Part shown: positions 34,243 through 47,326 of the stretch, piece after piece
How the letters are laid out: every line of letters begins with the position of its first letter
Position numbering within the stretch: position 1 is the stretch's first letter
Source: Sporosarcina ureae DSM 2281
Lineage (GTDB): Bacteria > Bacillota > Bacilli > Bacillales_A > Planococcaceae
Direction: 5' to 3'
Assembly: GCF_000425545.1 (NCBI RefSeq)
Contig: NZ_AUDQ01000007.1
Coordinates: 1-64,000 of the forward strand
DNA length: 64,000 nt
Notes under the pieces: generated by a model
The model's database searches: none
What the model was told of the DNA's origin: nothing
Seen by the model: only the letters and a program-made list of their open reading frames with translations
Translations under genes and position numbers: made by a program

Positions 34243-36957
34243 ATGGCAAAGAGCAATTTGCATAATAGCCGTCAGTCTTTTACAGTAAACGACAAGACGT
34301 ATAACTACTACCGTTTGAAAGCTTTAGAAGAAGCAGGACTAACAAAAGTATCGAAACTTCCTTATTCCGTAAGAGTATTACTAGAATCAGTACTTCGTCA
34401 ACACGACGGATACGTAATCAAGGACGACCATGTTGAAGATTTAGCTAAATGGGGCACTGTACAAAACGCAGACGCTGAAGTTCCATTCAAACCTTCACGT
34501 GTAATCCTACAAGACTTCACAGGAGTTCCTGTTGTAGTGGACTTGGCTTCACTGCGTTCTGCAATGAACGAACTAGGTGGAGATCCAAACGAGATCAACC
34601 CTGAAATTCCAGTGGATCTAGTAATTGACCACTCAGTACAAGTAGATAGCTATGGTACGCAACAAGCTCTACAACTGAACATGGAACTTGAATTCGAACG
34701 TAATGCTGAGCGTTACCAGTTCTTAAGCTGGGCACAAAAAGCATACGATAACTACCGTGCAGTACCACCTGCAACTGGTATCGTTCACCAAGTAAACCTT
34801 GAATATCTTGCAAACGTTGTTCACGCTGTTGAAAACGAAGATGGATCATTCGAAACATACCCTGATACATTAGTTGGAACGGACTCCCATACAACTATGA
34901 TCAACGGGATCGGCGTACTTGGATGGGGCGTTGGTGGTATTGAAGCGGAAGCAGGAATGCTTGGACAACCTTCATACTTCCCAATTCCAGAAGTTATCGG
35001 TGTAAAATTGGTTGGAGATCTTCCAGACGGAACAACTGCAACTGACTTAGCGCTTAAAGTAACTCAAATCCTTCGTGCACAAGGTGTTGTAGGTAAATTT
35101 GTTGAGTTCTTCGGCCCTGGCGTTTCTAAATTGCCACTTGCTGACCGTGCGACAATCGCAAACATGGCACCTGAATACGGTGCAACTTGTGGATTCTTCC
35201 CAGTTGACGAAGAGTCACTTAACTATATGCGCTTAACAGGCCGCGACGAAGAGCACATTGCAGTAGTGAAGCAATACTTGATCGAAAACGATATGTTCTT
35301 CACTCCTGAAAAGGAAGAGCCGACATTCACTAAAGTTGTAGAAATCAACCTTAGCGACATCGCTGCAAACCTTTCAGGCCCTAAACGTCCACAAGACTTG
35401 ATTCCATTGACTGAAATGCAACAGTCGTTCAAAGACGCAGTTGTAGCTCCAGAAGGAACACAAGGCTTTGGCTTAACTCCAAAAGAGCTTGAGAAAAAAG
35501 GCACAATTAAGTTCGAAGACGGACGTAAAGTGGAGCTTAAAACAGGTGACGTTGCGATCGCAGCTATCACTTCTTGTACAAACACATCTAACCCTTACGT
35601 TATGTTAGCGGCTGGATTGGTTGCGAAGAAGGCTGTTGAAAAAGGACTTACACCTCCTGCATACGTTAAAACTTCATTGGCACCAGGTTCAAAAGTTGTT
35701 ACTGGCTACTTGAACGAATCAGGTCTATCTGATTACATGGATCAAATTGGATTCAACACAGTAGGTTACGGATGTACTACATGTATCGGTAACTCTGGTC
35801 CATTGCTTCCAGAAATCGAAAAAACAATCGGTGACGAAGATCTTCTAGTTACATCTGTCCTTTCAGGTAACCGTAACTTTGAAGGCCGCGTACACCCATT
35901 CGTTAAAGCGAACTACTTGGCTTCACCTCCACTAGTTGTGGCATACGCACTAGCTGGAACAGTGAACATTGACTTCGCAAAAGATCCAATCGGAACGGAC
36001 AAAGACGGTAATGAAGTATTCTTCAAAGACATCTGGCCTTCTACACAAGAAGTCAACGATGTATTGAACGCTACGGTTACACCTGAATTGTTCCGTAAAG
36101 AATATGCTCGCGTATTCACTGAAAACGAAGCATGGAACGCAATTGAAACGACTGACGATTCTCTATACGATTTCGATGAGTCTTCAACATATATTCAAAA
36201 TCCACCGTTCTTCGAAAACCTTTCGAAAGAACCTGCGGATATCGAGCAGCTTAAAGGCTTGCGTGTAATCGGTAAGTTCGGTGATTCGATCACGACTGAC
36301 CACATTTCACCTGCTGGAGCGATCGGCTTAAATACACCTGCTGGAATCTACTTGCGTGAAAATGGCGTAGAGCCACGTAACTTCAACTCTTACGGTTCAC
36401 GTCGTGGTAACCACGAAGTCATGATGCGCGGAACGTTTGCGAACATTCGTATTCGTAACCAAATCGCAGCTGGCACTGAAGGTGGATTCACTACGTACTG
36501 GCCAAACAAAGAAGTTATGCCGATCTATGATGCAGCTATGAAGTATCAACAAGACGGTACGGGTCTAGCTATCCTTGGTGGTAAAGACTACGGAATGGGC
36601 TCTTCACGTGACTGGGCAGCAAAAGGTACAAACTTACTTGGTATCAAGACAGTAATCGTAGAAAGCTTCGAGCGTATTCACCGTTCGAACCTAGTGATGA
36701 TGGGTGTACTTCCACTTCAGTTCATCAATGGTGAAAACGTTGAGTCTCTAGGCTTAACTGGCGAAGAAGAAATCAGCGTCAATATCGCTGAAGGCGTAAA
36801 ACCACGTTCTATCCTTAAAGTTACAGCGAAAGCTCCAGACGGCAAGGAAACTGAATTTGAAGTACTAGCTCGTTTCGACTCTGAAGTTGAAGTGGACTAC
36901 TACCGTCACGGCGGAATCCTTCAAATGGTTCTACGTAATAAATTAGCAGCAAAGTAA
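34243..36957 (+). CDS. acnA: Aconitate hydratase (aconitase A)
   Basis: 904 residues, full length. It interconverts citrate and isocitrate in the TCA cycle with a 4Fe-4S cluster; the apo form acts as an RNA-binding regulator in Bacillus (CitB). Cluster cysteines are Cys445 in [11 protein letters not shown] and Cys511/Cys514 in [13 protein letters not shown]. The swivelling domain shows [36 protein letters not shown] and [21 protein letters not shown] precedes the ATG. Codon use is strongly biased towards highly expressed codons compared with neighbours. It is flanked on both sides by the inverted 21-bp arrays. Confidence 0.98.
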   Translation: MAKSNLHNSRQSFTVNDKTYNYYRLKALEEAGLTKVSKLPYSVRVLLESVLRQHDGYVIKDDHVEDLAKWGTVQNADAEVPFKPSRVILQDFTGVPVVVDLASLRSAMNELGGDPNEINPEIPVDLVIDHSVQVDSYGTQQALQLNMELEFERNAERYQFLSWAQKAYDNYRAVPPATGIVHQVNLEYLANVVHAVENEDGSFETYPDTLVGTDSHTTMINGIGVLGWGVGGIEAEAGMLGQPSYFPIPEVIGVKLVGDLPDGTTATDLALKVTQILRAQGVVGKFVEFFGPGVSKLPLADRATIANMAPEYGATCGFFPVDEESLNYMRLTGRDEEHIAVVKQYLIENDMFFTPEKEEPTFTKVVEINLSDIAANLSGPKRPQDLIPLTEMQQSFKDAVVAPEGTQGFGLTPKELEKKGTIKFEDGRKVELKTGDVAIAAITSCTNTSNPYVMLAAGLVAKKAVEKGLTPPAYVKTSLAPGSKVVTGYLNESGLSDYMDQIGFNTVGYGCTTCIGNSGPLLPEIEKTIGDEDLLVTSVLSGNRNFEGRVHPFVKANYLASPPLVVAYALAGTVNIDFAKDPIGTDKDGNEVFFKDIWPSTQEVNDVLNATVTPELFRKEYARVFTENEAWNAIETTDDSLYDFDESSTYIQNPPFFENLSKEPADIEQLKGLRVIGKFGDSITTDHISPAGAIGLNTPAGIYLRENGVEPRNFNSYGSRRGNHEVMMRGTFANIRIRNQIAAGTEGGFTTYWPNKEVMPIYDAAMKYQQDGTGLAILGGKDYGMGSSRDWAAKGTNLLGIKTVIVESFERIHRSNLVMMGVLPLQFINGENVESLGLTGEEEISVNIAEGVKPRSILKVTAKAPDGKETEFEVLARFDSEVEVDYYRHGGILQMVLRNKLAAK

Positions 36958-36971
36958 TACGGAATAAATGA

Positions 36972-37001
36972 GGGTGCCCGGCATTGCCGGGCATCTTTTT
37001 T
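36972..37001 (+). terminator. Terminator after aconitase gene
   Basis: GGTGCCCGGC/GCCGGGCATC stem with a four-base loop, then TTTTTT. Confidence 0.92.
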
Positions 37002-37051
37002 GCGTATTTTACAAGTACAATAGCGAAGAAATAGTGAAAAACATTGCGTAG

Positions 37052-37340
37052 GCGCTCATTAATTCGCCTAAGCGCTCATAGTTCATGCGTATCCGCTCTA
37101 TGGTCACCGCGAAGCGCTCTATGATACGAGGCAACCGCTCTATCGCAGTCCGTATCCGCTCATACCCAACTTGCAACCGCTCATAAGGATGTTCTAAATG
37201 CTCTATAACAACAATCTACCGCTCTATCACAGTCCGTATCCGCTCATCCCCGACTTGCAACCGCTCATAAGGACGTCCTAAGTGCTCTATAGCAACTATC
37301 TACCGATCTATCATAGTCCGTAAACGCTCATAGCCTCACT
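37052..37340 (+). repeat. Tandem array of 21-bp units, 14 copies (inverted arm B)
   Basis: GCTC (once GATC, at 37305) recurs at 37054, 37074 and then every 21 bp to 37326. Units read [C/G]CGCTC[T/A]AT plus 12 variable bases. From ~37150 the units form a higher-order 84-bp repeat (four units), present twice and starting a third time. The first ~130 bp is the reverse complement of the array at 32717-32849 with few differences. Fills most of the 36958-37469 gap. Confidence 0.94.
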
Positions 37341-37469
37341 TCACTTCTCATTATGAACTAGAAAGCGCAAATCCCAAACGCGACTCTAACTATACTTTCG
37401 ACCCCATCATAATGTCTATCACAAGCAATCCACTTTCCCATTCGCTATACTAGACGATGAGGTGATCAC

Positions 37470-37895
37470 ATGTTTACCAGTGAAAAAGAAATCGAAGTAC
37501 GATACGCAGAAACCGATCAGATGGGCGTCGTTTACCATGCCAACTACTTAGTTTGGATGGAAATCGGCCGCACCACGCTGATCAAAGACCTTGGATACGA
37601 ATATGCGCAGCTCGAACGTGAAGGCTACCTAGCGCCTGTAACAGAGCTGTCAGTGAAGTATAAGGCGGCGAGTACATATGGTGAGACCGTTACAGTCAAA
37701 ACATGGGTGGAGTCGCACGGCAAGCTACGGACGGTCTATGGCTACGAGATCTTACATGCGGATGGATCGATTGCGGCAACGGCCGTGACGGAACACGTCA
37801 TAGTCAAAAAAGAAAATTTCCGCCCGGTATCGTTGCGCAAAATTCATCCGGAATGGGACGCGGTGTATACAAAAATCCAGCGAGGCGAAAGCTGA
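37470..37895 (+). CDS. yneP: Acyl-CoA thioesterase, 4HBT type (YneP homologue)
   Basis: 141 residues with a hot-dog fold. The catalytic Asp is in RYAETDQMGVVYHANYLVWM near residue 16, the 4-hydroxybenzoyl-CoA thioesterase signature. Hydrolyses acyl-CoA or acyl carrier thioesters in the cytoplasm; substrate unknown. GAGGTGA precedes the ATG. The same gene follows citB in B. subtilis. It overlaps the next gene by one base (TGATG). Confidence 0.9.
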   Translation: MFTSEKEIEVRYAETDQMGVVYHANYLVWMEIGRTTLIKDLGYEYAQLEREGYLAPVTELSVKYKAASTYGETVTVKTWVESHGKLRTVYGYEILHADGSIAATAVTEHVIVKKENFRPVSLRKIHPEWDAVYTKIQRGES

Positions 37896-38212
37896 TGGCA
37901 TTCGGAATTAATCGCCAGCAATTAAAAGAGTGGAAAAATGCGGTCCGACGTGAGGAAATTGCGTTTTTGACACATTATTGGCTAGACGACCGGTTTCCGA
38001 CAGTAAATACAGTCACAAAAGCGGGATGCAGTAATGTGGAAAAGCTCATACAGTGGGGAAGACAGTATGGTTTGCAACCGGAATGGATCCACGCACGCGA
38101 AGAATACCCACATTTTGATCTGCTCGGCGAACGTCAAGTGGAAATTCTAAAGCAAGAAGGGCAATTACATCAATTAACCCAATTAAAAAATGGTAAGCAT
38201 AACTCTCTATAG
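37895..38212 (+). CDS. Conserved hypothetical protein (YneQ-like position)
   Basis: 105 residues, MAFGINRQQLKEWKNAVRRE, EEIAFLTHYWLDDRFPTVNT, VTKAGCSNVEKLIQWGRQYG, then LQPEWIHAREEYPHFDLLGE. Family not recognised with certainty; the position after yneP matches B. subtilis yneQ. Mostly helical, soluble. The start overlaps the yneP stop, so translation is probably coupled. Ends in a bidirectional terminator that overlaps its last codons. Confidence 0.75.
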   Translation: MAFGINRQQLKEWKNAVRREEIAFLTHYWLDDRFPTVNTVTKAGCSNVEKLIQWGRQYGLQPEWIHAREEYPHFDLLGERQVEILKQEGQLHQLTQLKNGKHNSL

Positions 38213-38232
38213 GAGTTGTGCTTACCATTTTA
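38186..38232. terminator. Bidirectional terminator
   Basis: AAAATGGTAAGCA...AACTC pairs with GAGTT...TGCTTACCATTTT; between yneQ-like and yneR genes that converge. Confidence 0.9.
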
Positions 38233-38240
38233 TTTGTCAT

Positions 38241-38534
38241 TTACGCTACTTGATAGTCAAAGGATAACTCTTTCGTTGACGTATCCACATCAATATGCAG
38301 GTCATGTCCATCGAAGAACCAAACATCGCGTTCTTCTACGTAATAATGCACATCATTCACAATGGTTTCGACTGCCAGTTCATCCGGCTCTTCTTTCGTA
38401 ATCCCTATGGAAAAGCCTTCATGCAACGGGCTCGATCCGCCATAACGCGCGAAAAATTTCACATAATCGCCTGCAGCGACTTCCATATCTTCTTCAAACC
38501 ATTGAATTGCTAGTTCGGATAGGTGAATATTCAT
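38241..38534 (-). CDS. yneR: HesB/IscA-like fold protein (YneR family)
   Basis: 97 residues: NIHLSELAIQWFEEDMEVAA, YVKFFARYGGSSPLHEGFSI, EERDVWFFDGHDLHIDVD. The Fe-S biosynthesis (HesB-like) fold without the cysteines of true IscA, typical of YneR. Function unknown. ATG preceded by AAAGGA. It starts 29 bases after plsY on the same strand, so it is probably co-transcribed with plsY. Confidence 0.86.
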   Translation of the reverse strand: MNIHLSELAIQWFEEDMEVAAGDYVKFFARYGGSSPLHEGFSIGITKEEPDELAVETIVNDVHYYVEERDVWFFDGHDLHIDVDTSTKELSFDYQVA

Positions 38535-38563
38535 GCTTTATACATCCTTTCCAGTGGATAAAC

Positions 38564-39166
38564 CTATAACCATTTCACTTTCGGCTCGGTCCCATTTTTA
38601 ATTCGACTAATATTGTCACGATGGCGATAAAAAATGAAGAAGCCCATCAGTGCGACGACTAAAAATAAATACAGGTCGCCACCCATAAAGTAATATATGA
38701 GACAGTATAGTGGTCCCAAGACCGACACGATGATGGATGTTAACGATACCATCTTCGTTAGTTTTAATGCAATTAAAAACGTAATGACGACCAATAAGAA
38801 AATCGGCCAATTAAAGCCAAGTAATACACCGCCAGAAGTCGCAACGGCTTTTCCGCCCCTAAGTCCTGCGAAAATAGGGAAGATGTGTCCAAGAACTGCG
38901 ACGACTCCAAGTATTAATGGATGAATCGCTGTATCGTGGAAGAACGGTAAAAGCGGTAAGAGGACAGCTGCTGTTCCTTTGAAGATGTCCAGCAGTGTGA
39001 CAACGATGCCAGCTTTTTTTCCAAGTACCCGAAATGTATTTGTCGCGCCCATGTTTCCACTGCCATGCTGTCTAACATCCGTTCCATAAAAAAGCTTGCC
39101 GATCCAGAGAGCGGAAGGGATGGAGCCAAGTAAATAAGCTGCCAGAATGATAACGTAATTTTCCAT
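38564..39166 (-). CDS. plsY: Glycerol-3-phosphate acyltransferase PlsY
   Basis: 200 residues, membrane protein that acylates glycerol-3-phosphate from acyl-phosphate, the first step of phospholipid synthesis. Motifs: YLLGSIPSALWIGKLFYG, HGSGNMGATNTFRVLGKKAG, VLGHIFPIFAGLRGGKAVAT and FYRHRDNISRI. AAAGGGG precedes the ATG. Divergent from parE, as in other Bacillales. The yneT CoA-binding gene of B. subtilis is absent between plsY and parE. Confidence 0.96.
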   Translation of the reverse strand: MENYVIILAAYLLGSIPSALWIGKLFYGTDVRQHGSGNMGATNTFRVLGKKAGIVVTLLDIFKGTAAVLLPLLPFFHDTAIHPLILGVVAVLGHIFPIFAGLRGGKAVATSGGVLLGFNWPIFLLVVITFLIALKLTKMVSLTSIIVSVLGPLYCLIYYFMGGDLYLFLVVALMGFFIFYRHRDNISRIKNGTEPKVKWL

Positions 39167-39349
39167 AGTGAACCCCTTTATGCATGATAAACAATTTTAT
39201 TATTAGTGTAGCAGATGCATAAGTTCTGGACAATAATAGAATTCTAGAGGAAGATGAAGAACAGGCGAAAAAAGGAATTTGCGCATAAATCGTTCGGCGC
39301 GTTGTCATCGTTTGCTCGTTGCATTCCGTACATTTCTTCTATACAATAG

Positions 39350-43836
<4,487 letters not shown>

Positions 43837-43848
43837 CTAATAAGAGAG

Positions 43849-43887
43849 CGTCCCCTGAAGTTACATAACTTCAGGGGACGTTTTTTG
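43849..43887 (+). terminator. Terminator after parC
   Basis: Perfect 15-bp stem CGTCCCCTGAAGTTA/TAACTTCAGGGGACG, then TTTTTT. Confidence 0.95.
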
Positions 43888-44074
43888 CTTTGTTTTACGT
43901 TTAAAATCAAGTATTACAGGCTTCAGCCTCTATTAGTAACCTCGCGATAAATATTACACAAACCATGCACGATAACCCTTGAATTCCACAAAAAAGCGCC
44001 CATCCCTCTCCGAAGTCGCGGCCATTTAGCACGTAAGTCGGGTCTATCATGACTAGTCAGAAAATAATAAATGT

Positions 44075-44088
44075 ATAAAACGTTTACA
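44075..44088. promoter_or_regulatory. Possible cre-like site before catabolic operon
   Basis: ATAAAACGTTTACA matches the CcpA consensus at 12 of 14 positions (AACGTT core kept, two outer bases off). Catabolite repression of a degradation operon would make sense. Weak on its own. Confidence 0.4.
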
Positions 44089-44098
44089 CAGCAAGCAC

Positions 44099-44112
44099 TG
44101 AGCGGCCGCTCA
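44099..44112. promoter_or_regulatory. 14-bp perfect palindrome, candidate TetR-type operator
   Basis: TGAGCGGCCGCTCA, far more GC-rich than its surroundings, 74 bases before a TATGAT -10-like hexamer (44186-44191) and ~130 bases before the first gene of the catabolic operon. TetR regulators of fatty-acid and CoA catabolism often bind palindromes of this form. No regulator gene is adjacent. The rest of 43888-44244 shows no gene. Confidence 0.55.
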
Positions 44113-44244
44113 ATTTATAATTCCACCCCTAATAACATTAATTATTTAATGCAAAAAAGAAAATGTAATGGAAAACCCCTTTTGCTATGATTCTACTCAA
44201 GCAAGTAAATAGAAAAGTTGATAAGAAAGCGTAGAGGTGAAGAG

Positions 44245-46398
44245 ATGATGAAAATGATGAATGAAGTACTACCATCGAATATTGAGCTGGATCCCTTATT
44301 CAACCCAAAAAGAGTTGCCGTACTAGGTGCTTCGGAAAACACGAACAAAATTGGTTACTTGCAATTGAAAGCGCTACTAGACGCAGGCTTTGAAGGCGAG
44401 ATCTACCCCATCCATCCTACAGCGAAAGAGATTGGAGAATTGCCTTGTTACACAAGCGTAGGCGACACCCCGGAACGAGTCGATTTGGCTATTCTCTGTG
44501 TCGGCATAAATCAAGTAGAGAAATGTTTGATCGATTGCGGTGAAAGCGGTGTCAAGGCGGCGATTGTCTTTGCATCCGGCTACTCGGAGATTGGCGAAGA
44601 AGGAATTATTGCACAAAACCGCCTGAAAGAAATCGCTGAACAATACCATATGCGATTGATCGGTCCAAACTGTGTAGGTCTACTCAATACAACAAATGGC
44701 TTGATGGGGACATTCTCTCCAGGACTTACGAATGTGCCGCTTGGCAAGAAACGTGAAGTGGGATTTGTTACGCAAAGTGGCGCGTTTGGCGTGTTGACAT
44801 ATATTGCAGCAGCTCAACATGGATTGACGTTTAATTACTTCGTCAGTGTCGGCAATGAAGTCGATGTAAGTTTCTCCGATGTTATTGAATACATGTTGCA
44901 TGACCCAAAAACAAAAGTAGCAAGCGGTTATTTGGAAGGCGAGAAAAACGCAGCCAAGTTACGGAAACTAGCGAAATTCGCACTTCAAATCAATAAACCG
45001 ATTGTCATCATGAAGTCCGGACGAAGCAGTGCAGGCAGTCGTGCAGCGGCATCACATACCGGCTCATTGGCAGGTGCTGATAAAGTCTATGACGGATTCT
45101 TCAAGCAAGCCGGTATTGTGCGTGCAGACGATTACGATGACATTCTTTCATTCTCTAAATTATTCTTGGCCAAAAAACTCCCGACAGGCAAAAATACAGT
45201 GATCGTCACGAGTTCAGGCGGCAGAGGAATCAACGAAGCGGATCGTTGTGAATCGTACGGATTAAACATCCATGCGCTAAGCGATAAAGTGCGAAAAGAA
45301 ATTGAGAAAGACATTCCTGATTTTGCAAGCGCTTCCAACCCGGTTGATTTAACCGCAGCCGCATCGATCACCAATCCGGAATTGTATCTCGCACCTTTAA
45401 AAGTACTAGTCAATGATCCTGATACGGACATTATCTTATTTCCTGAATTCCCTATTCACTGGGATGAAAACACGCCACTTCTTCAGGAATTCGTCGAGAT
45501 CTGTAAAAACTCGGATAAGTTCGTGTTGATATCGAACTTCCCGCTAAAAGGCATGTCGATCCCTAAAGGTGTCCAGTATCTTGAGGACAACGGCATTCCA
45601 TTCATTCTCGGTGACATGAATCCGATCCGCTCGCTTGCAAAATTAGTGGATTACGCAGAAGCGTATAGAAAAGCGCACAAGATCAATGATGAGCCTGCAA
45701 GAAAAGAACTCGACGTATCGAATATCCGCCACCTGTTACCGGCAAATCAAACATTGAGCGAATCGCAATCTAGCGAAATCCTCTCCGAATACGGTATCCG
45801 CACAACGAAGCGAATCACTGCCAAGACGGCGGACGATGCAGTACAAGCTGCGAACAACATGGGGTATCCAGTCGTCATGAAAATCGATTCACCTGATATT
45901 CCACATAAGACGGAAGTTAACGGCATCCGATTGAATGTCCAGAACGGCCAAGAAGTACGCCAGGCGTTCAAAGAAATCTATGACAGTGCGAAAGAACATT
46001 GTCCGACAGCGAACCTTCACGGGATATCCGTCCAGGAAATGTTGCCTGAAGGCGTGGAAGTCATCGTCGGTGTGACGAGCGATCCGACATTCGGTCCCGT
46101 CATTATGTTTGGTCTCGGCGGTGTCTTTGTAGAAGTCTTCAAAGATGTATCATTCCGTGTCGCACCGATCACAAGACAAGATGCGATCGATAAGATGGAA
46201 AGCTTGAAAGGCTATCAAATCCTACAAGGTGTACGCAATAAAAAGCCCGTCGATCAAGAGGCCATCATCGACGTGTTACTGAAAGTTTCTAGATTAATTG
46301 AAGACTACTCGGATATCATTCAGGAAATAGACATTAACCCGTTAATCGTTTACGAAGACGGAATTGTAGCGGCAGATGCATTGATCATCACCAAATAA
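44245..46398 (+). CDS. ADP-forming acyl-CoA synthetase, fused α-β
   Basis: 717 residues: CoA-binding domain (PKRVAVLGASENTNKIGYLQ), succinyl-CoA-ligase-like domain with the phospho-His in SRAAASHTGSLAGADKVYDG, and a C-terminal ATP-grasp domain (GYPVVMKIDSPDIPHKTEVN, PEGVEVIVGVTSDPTFGPVI, DINPLIVYEDG). It converts an acid plus ATP and CoA to acyl-CoA, ADP and phosphate. ATG 44245 follows GAGGTG; another ATG is three bases on. First gene of the 12-kb operon; it may activate the imported acid or the acid made by the aldehyde dehydrogenase. Confidence 0.93.
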   Translation: MMKMMNEVLPSNIELDPLFNPKRVAVLGASENTNKIGYLQLKALLDAGFEGEIYPIHPTAKEIGELPCYTSVGDTPERVDLAILCVGINQVEKCLIDCGESGVKAAIVFASGYSEIGEEGIIAQNRLKEIAEQYHMRLIGPNCVGLLNTTNGLMGTFSPGLTNVPLGKKREVGFVTQSGAFGVLTYIAAAQHGLTFNYFVSVGNEVDVSFSDVIEYMLHDPKTKVASGYLEGEKNAAKLRKLAKFALQINKPIVIMKSGRSSAGSRAAASHTGSLAGADKVYDGFFKQAGIVRADDYDDILSFSKLFLAKKLPTGKNTVIVTSSGGRGINEADRCESYGLNIHALSDKVRKEIEKDIPDFASASNPVDLTAAASITNPELYLAPLKVLVNDPDTDIILFPEFPIHWDENTPLLQEFVEICKNSDKFVLISNFPLKGMSIPKGVQYLEDNGIPFILGDMNPIRSLAKLVDYAEAYRKAHKINDEPARKELDVSNIRHLLPANQTLSESQSSEILSEYGIRTTKRITAKTADDAVQAANNMGYPVVMKIDSPDIPHKTEVNGIRLNVQNGQEVRQAFKEIYDSAKEHCPTANLHGISVQEMLPEGVEVIVGVTSDPTFGPVIMFGLGGVFVEVFKDVSFRVAPITRQDAIDKMESLKGYQILQGVRNKKPVDQEAIIDVLLKVSRLIEDYSDIIQEIDINPLIVYEDGIVAADALIITK

Positions 46399-46412
46399 GA
46401 GGAGGATGGAAA

Positions 46413-46856
46413 ATGGACTTGGATAAAAGCGTTATAGGCTTAACGAGTGACGAATACGTGTTTGAAGTCGAAAGTCGGCATGTCGGCCAATTCGCCACTG
46501 CCATCGGAGACGACAATCCACTCTATACAGACGACAGATATGCGAAGGAGTCGGCATACGAAGGGCTAGTTGTCCCGCCGACATTCCCGATTGCGATGAA
46601 CGACGGCAAAGTAGAAATGCCAGTGCAGCTCGACCACCGCCGGATGTTGCACGGTGAGCAGGAATTCCTATACTACAAACCGATCCGCATAGGAGATCAA
46701 CTACGCTGCCAGATCAAAGTAAGCGATCTGTATGACAAAGAAGGAAAGAGCGGCAAGATGCAGTTCTTGAAGCTCGATACGGAAATGAAAGACGAAGCGG
46801 GCGAACTGGTCTGTATTAGCCGAATGAATATCGTCTATCGCGCAGCGAAAAACTAA
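46413..46856 (+). CDS. MaoC-like hydratase subunit lacking catalytic His
   Basis: 147 residues, hot-dog fold of the FAS1-DH/MaoC N-terminal type (SRHVGQFATAIGDDNPLYTD, SAYEGLVVPPTFPIAM, HGEQEFLYYKPIRIGDQLRC). At the hydratase motif it reads G-D33-D-N-P-L-Y38, with Tyr in place of the catalytic His. The next gene keeps D-x4-H. This is the pattern of heteromeric hydratases such as ChsH1-ChsH2, in which one subunit binds the acyl chain and the other catalyses. AGGAGG precedes the ATG. Confidence 0.9.
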   Translation: MDLDKSVIGLTSDEYVFEVESRHVGQFATAIGDDNPLYTDDRYAKESAYEGLVVPPTFPIAMNDGKVEMPVQLDHRRMLHGEQEFLYYKPIRIGDQLRCQIKVSDLYDKEGKSGKMQFLKLDTEMKDEAGELVCISRMNIVYRAAKN

Positions 46857-46871
46857 TTGGAGGAACTTTAT

Positions 46872-47297
46872 ATGATCAAAGATTGGGTGTTGGAAGAATT
46901 GACCGTGGATCAGAAACTTGAACCGATGGTAAAGTCGCCGATTACGAAAGTGCAGCTAGCACAATATGCAGGTGCTTCTGGGGATTTCAACCCGTTGCAT
47001 CTGGACGATGGTTTTGCGCAGAAAATCGGAATGGATGGTGTTATAGCGCACGGTATGCTCGTAATGGGTTTCCTTGGGGAGTACGTGATGAAAATTGCTG
47101 GCAAGGAAGCACGCGTCGCAAACTTTAAGATGCGTTTCGGCAAAATGACGGTACCGGGTGATGAAATACGCTGTTCGGGTGTAGTCGAACGAACATATGA
47201 AGAAGATGGCAAGAGGTGCATCGCACTGGAACTGACGGCCGAGAAAGTATCGGGAGAAGTTGTTGGAGCAGGCAGCGCCATCTTGCAACTGACATAA
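46872..47297 (+). CDS. MaoC-family enoyl-CoA hydratase, catalytic subunit
   Basis: 141 residues, hot-dog fold. The R-specific hydratase motif is intact: G-D38-F-N-P-L-H43, then DGVIAHGMLVMGFLGEY. Predicted to add water to the α,β-unsaturated CoA made by the dehydrogenase pair, working as a heterodimer with the preceding gene product. ATG 46872 has GGAGG upstream, 15 bases after the previous stop. Confidence 0.92.
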   Translation: MIKDWVLEELTVDQKLEPMVKSPITKVQLAQYAGASGDFNPLHLDDGFAQKIGMDGVIAHGMLVMGFLGEYVMKIAGKEARVANFKMRFGKMTVPGDEIRCSGVVERTYEEDGKRCIALELTAEKVSGEVVGAGSAILQLT

Positions 47298-47326
47298 ACA
47301 GACGTGAAATAGGAGGAAATGTATCT

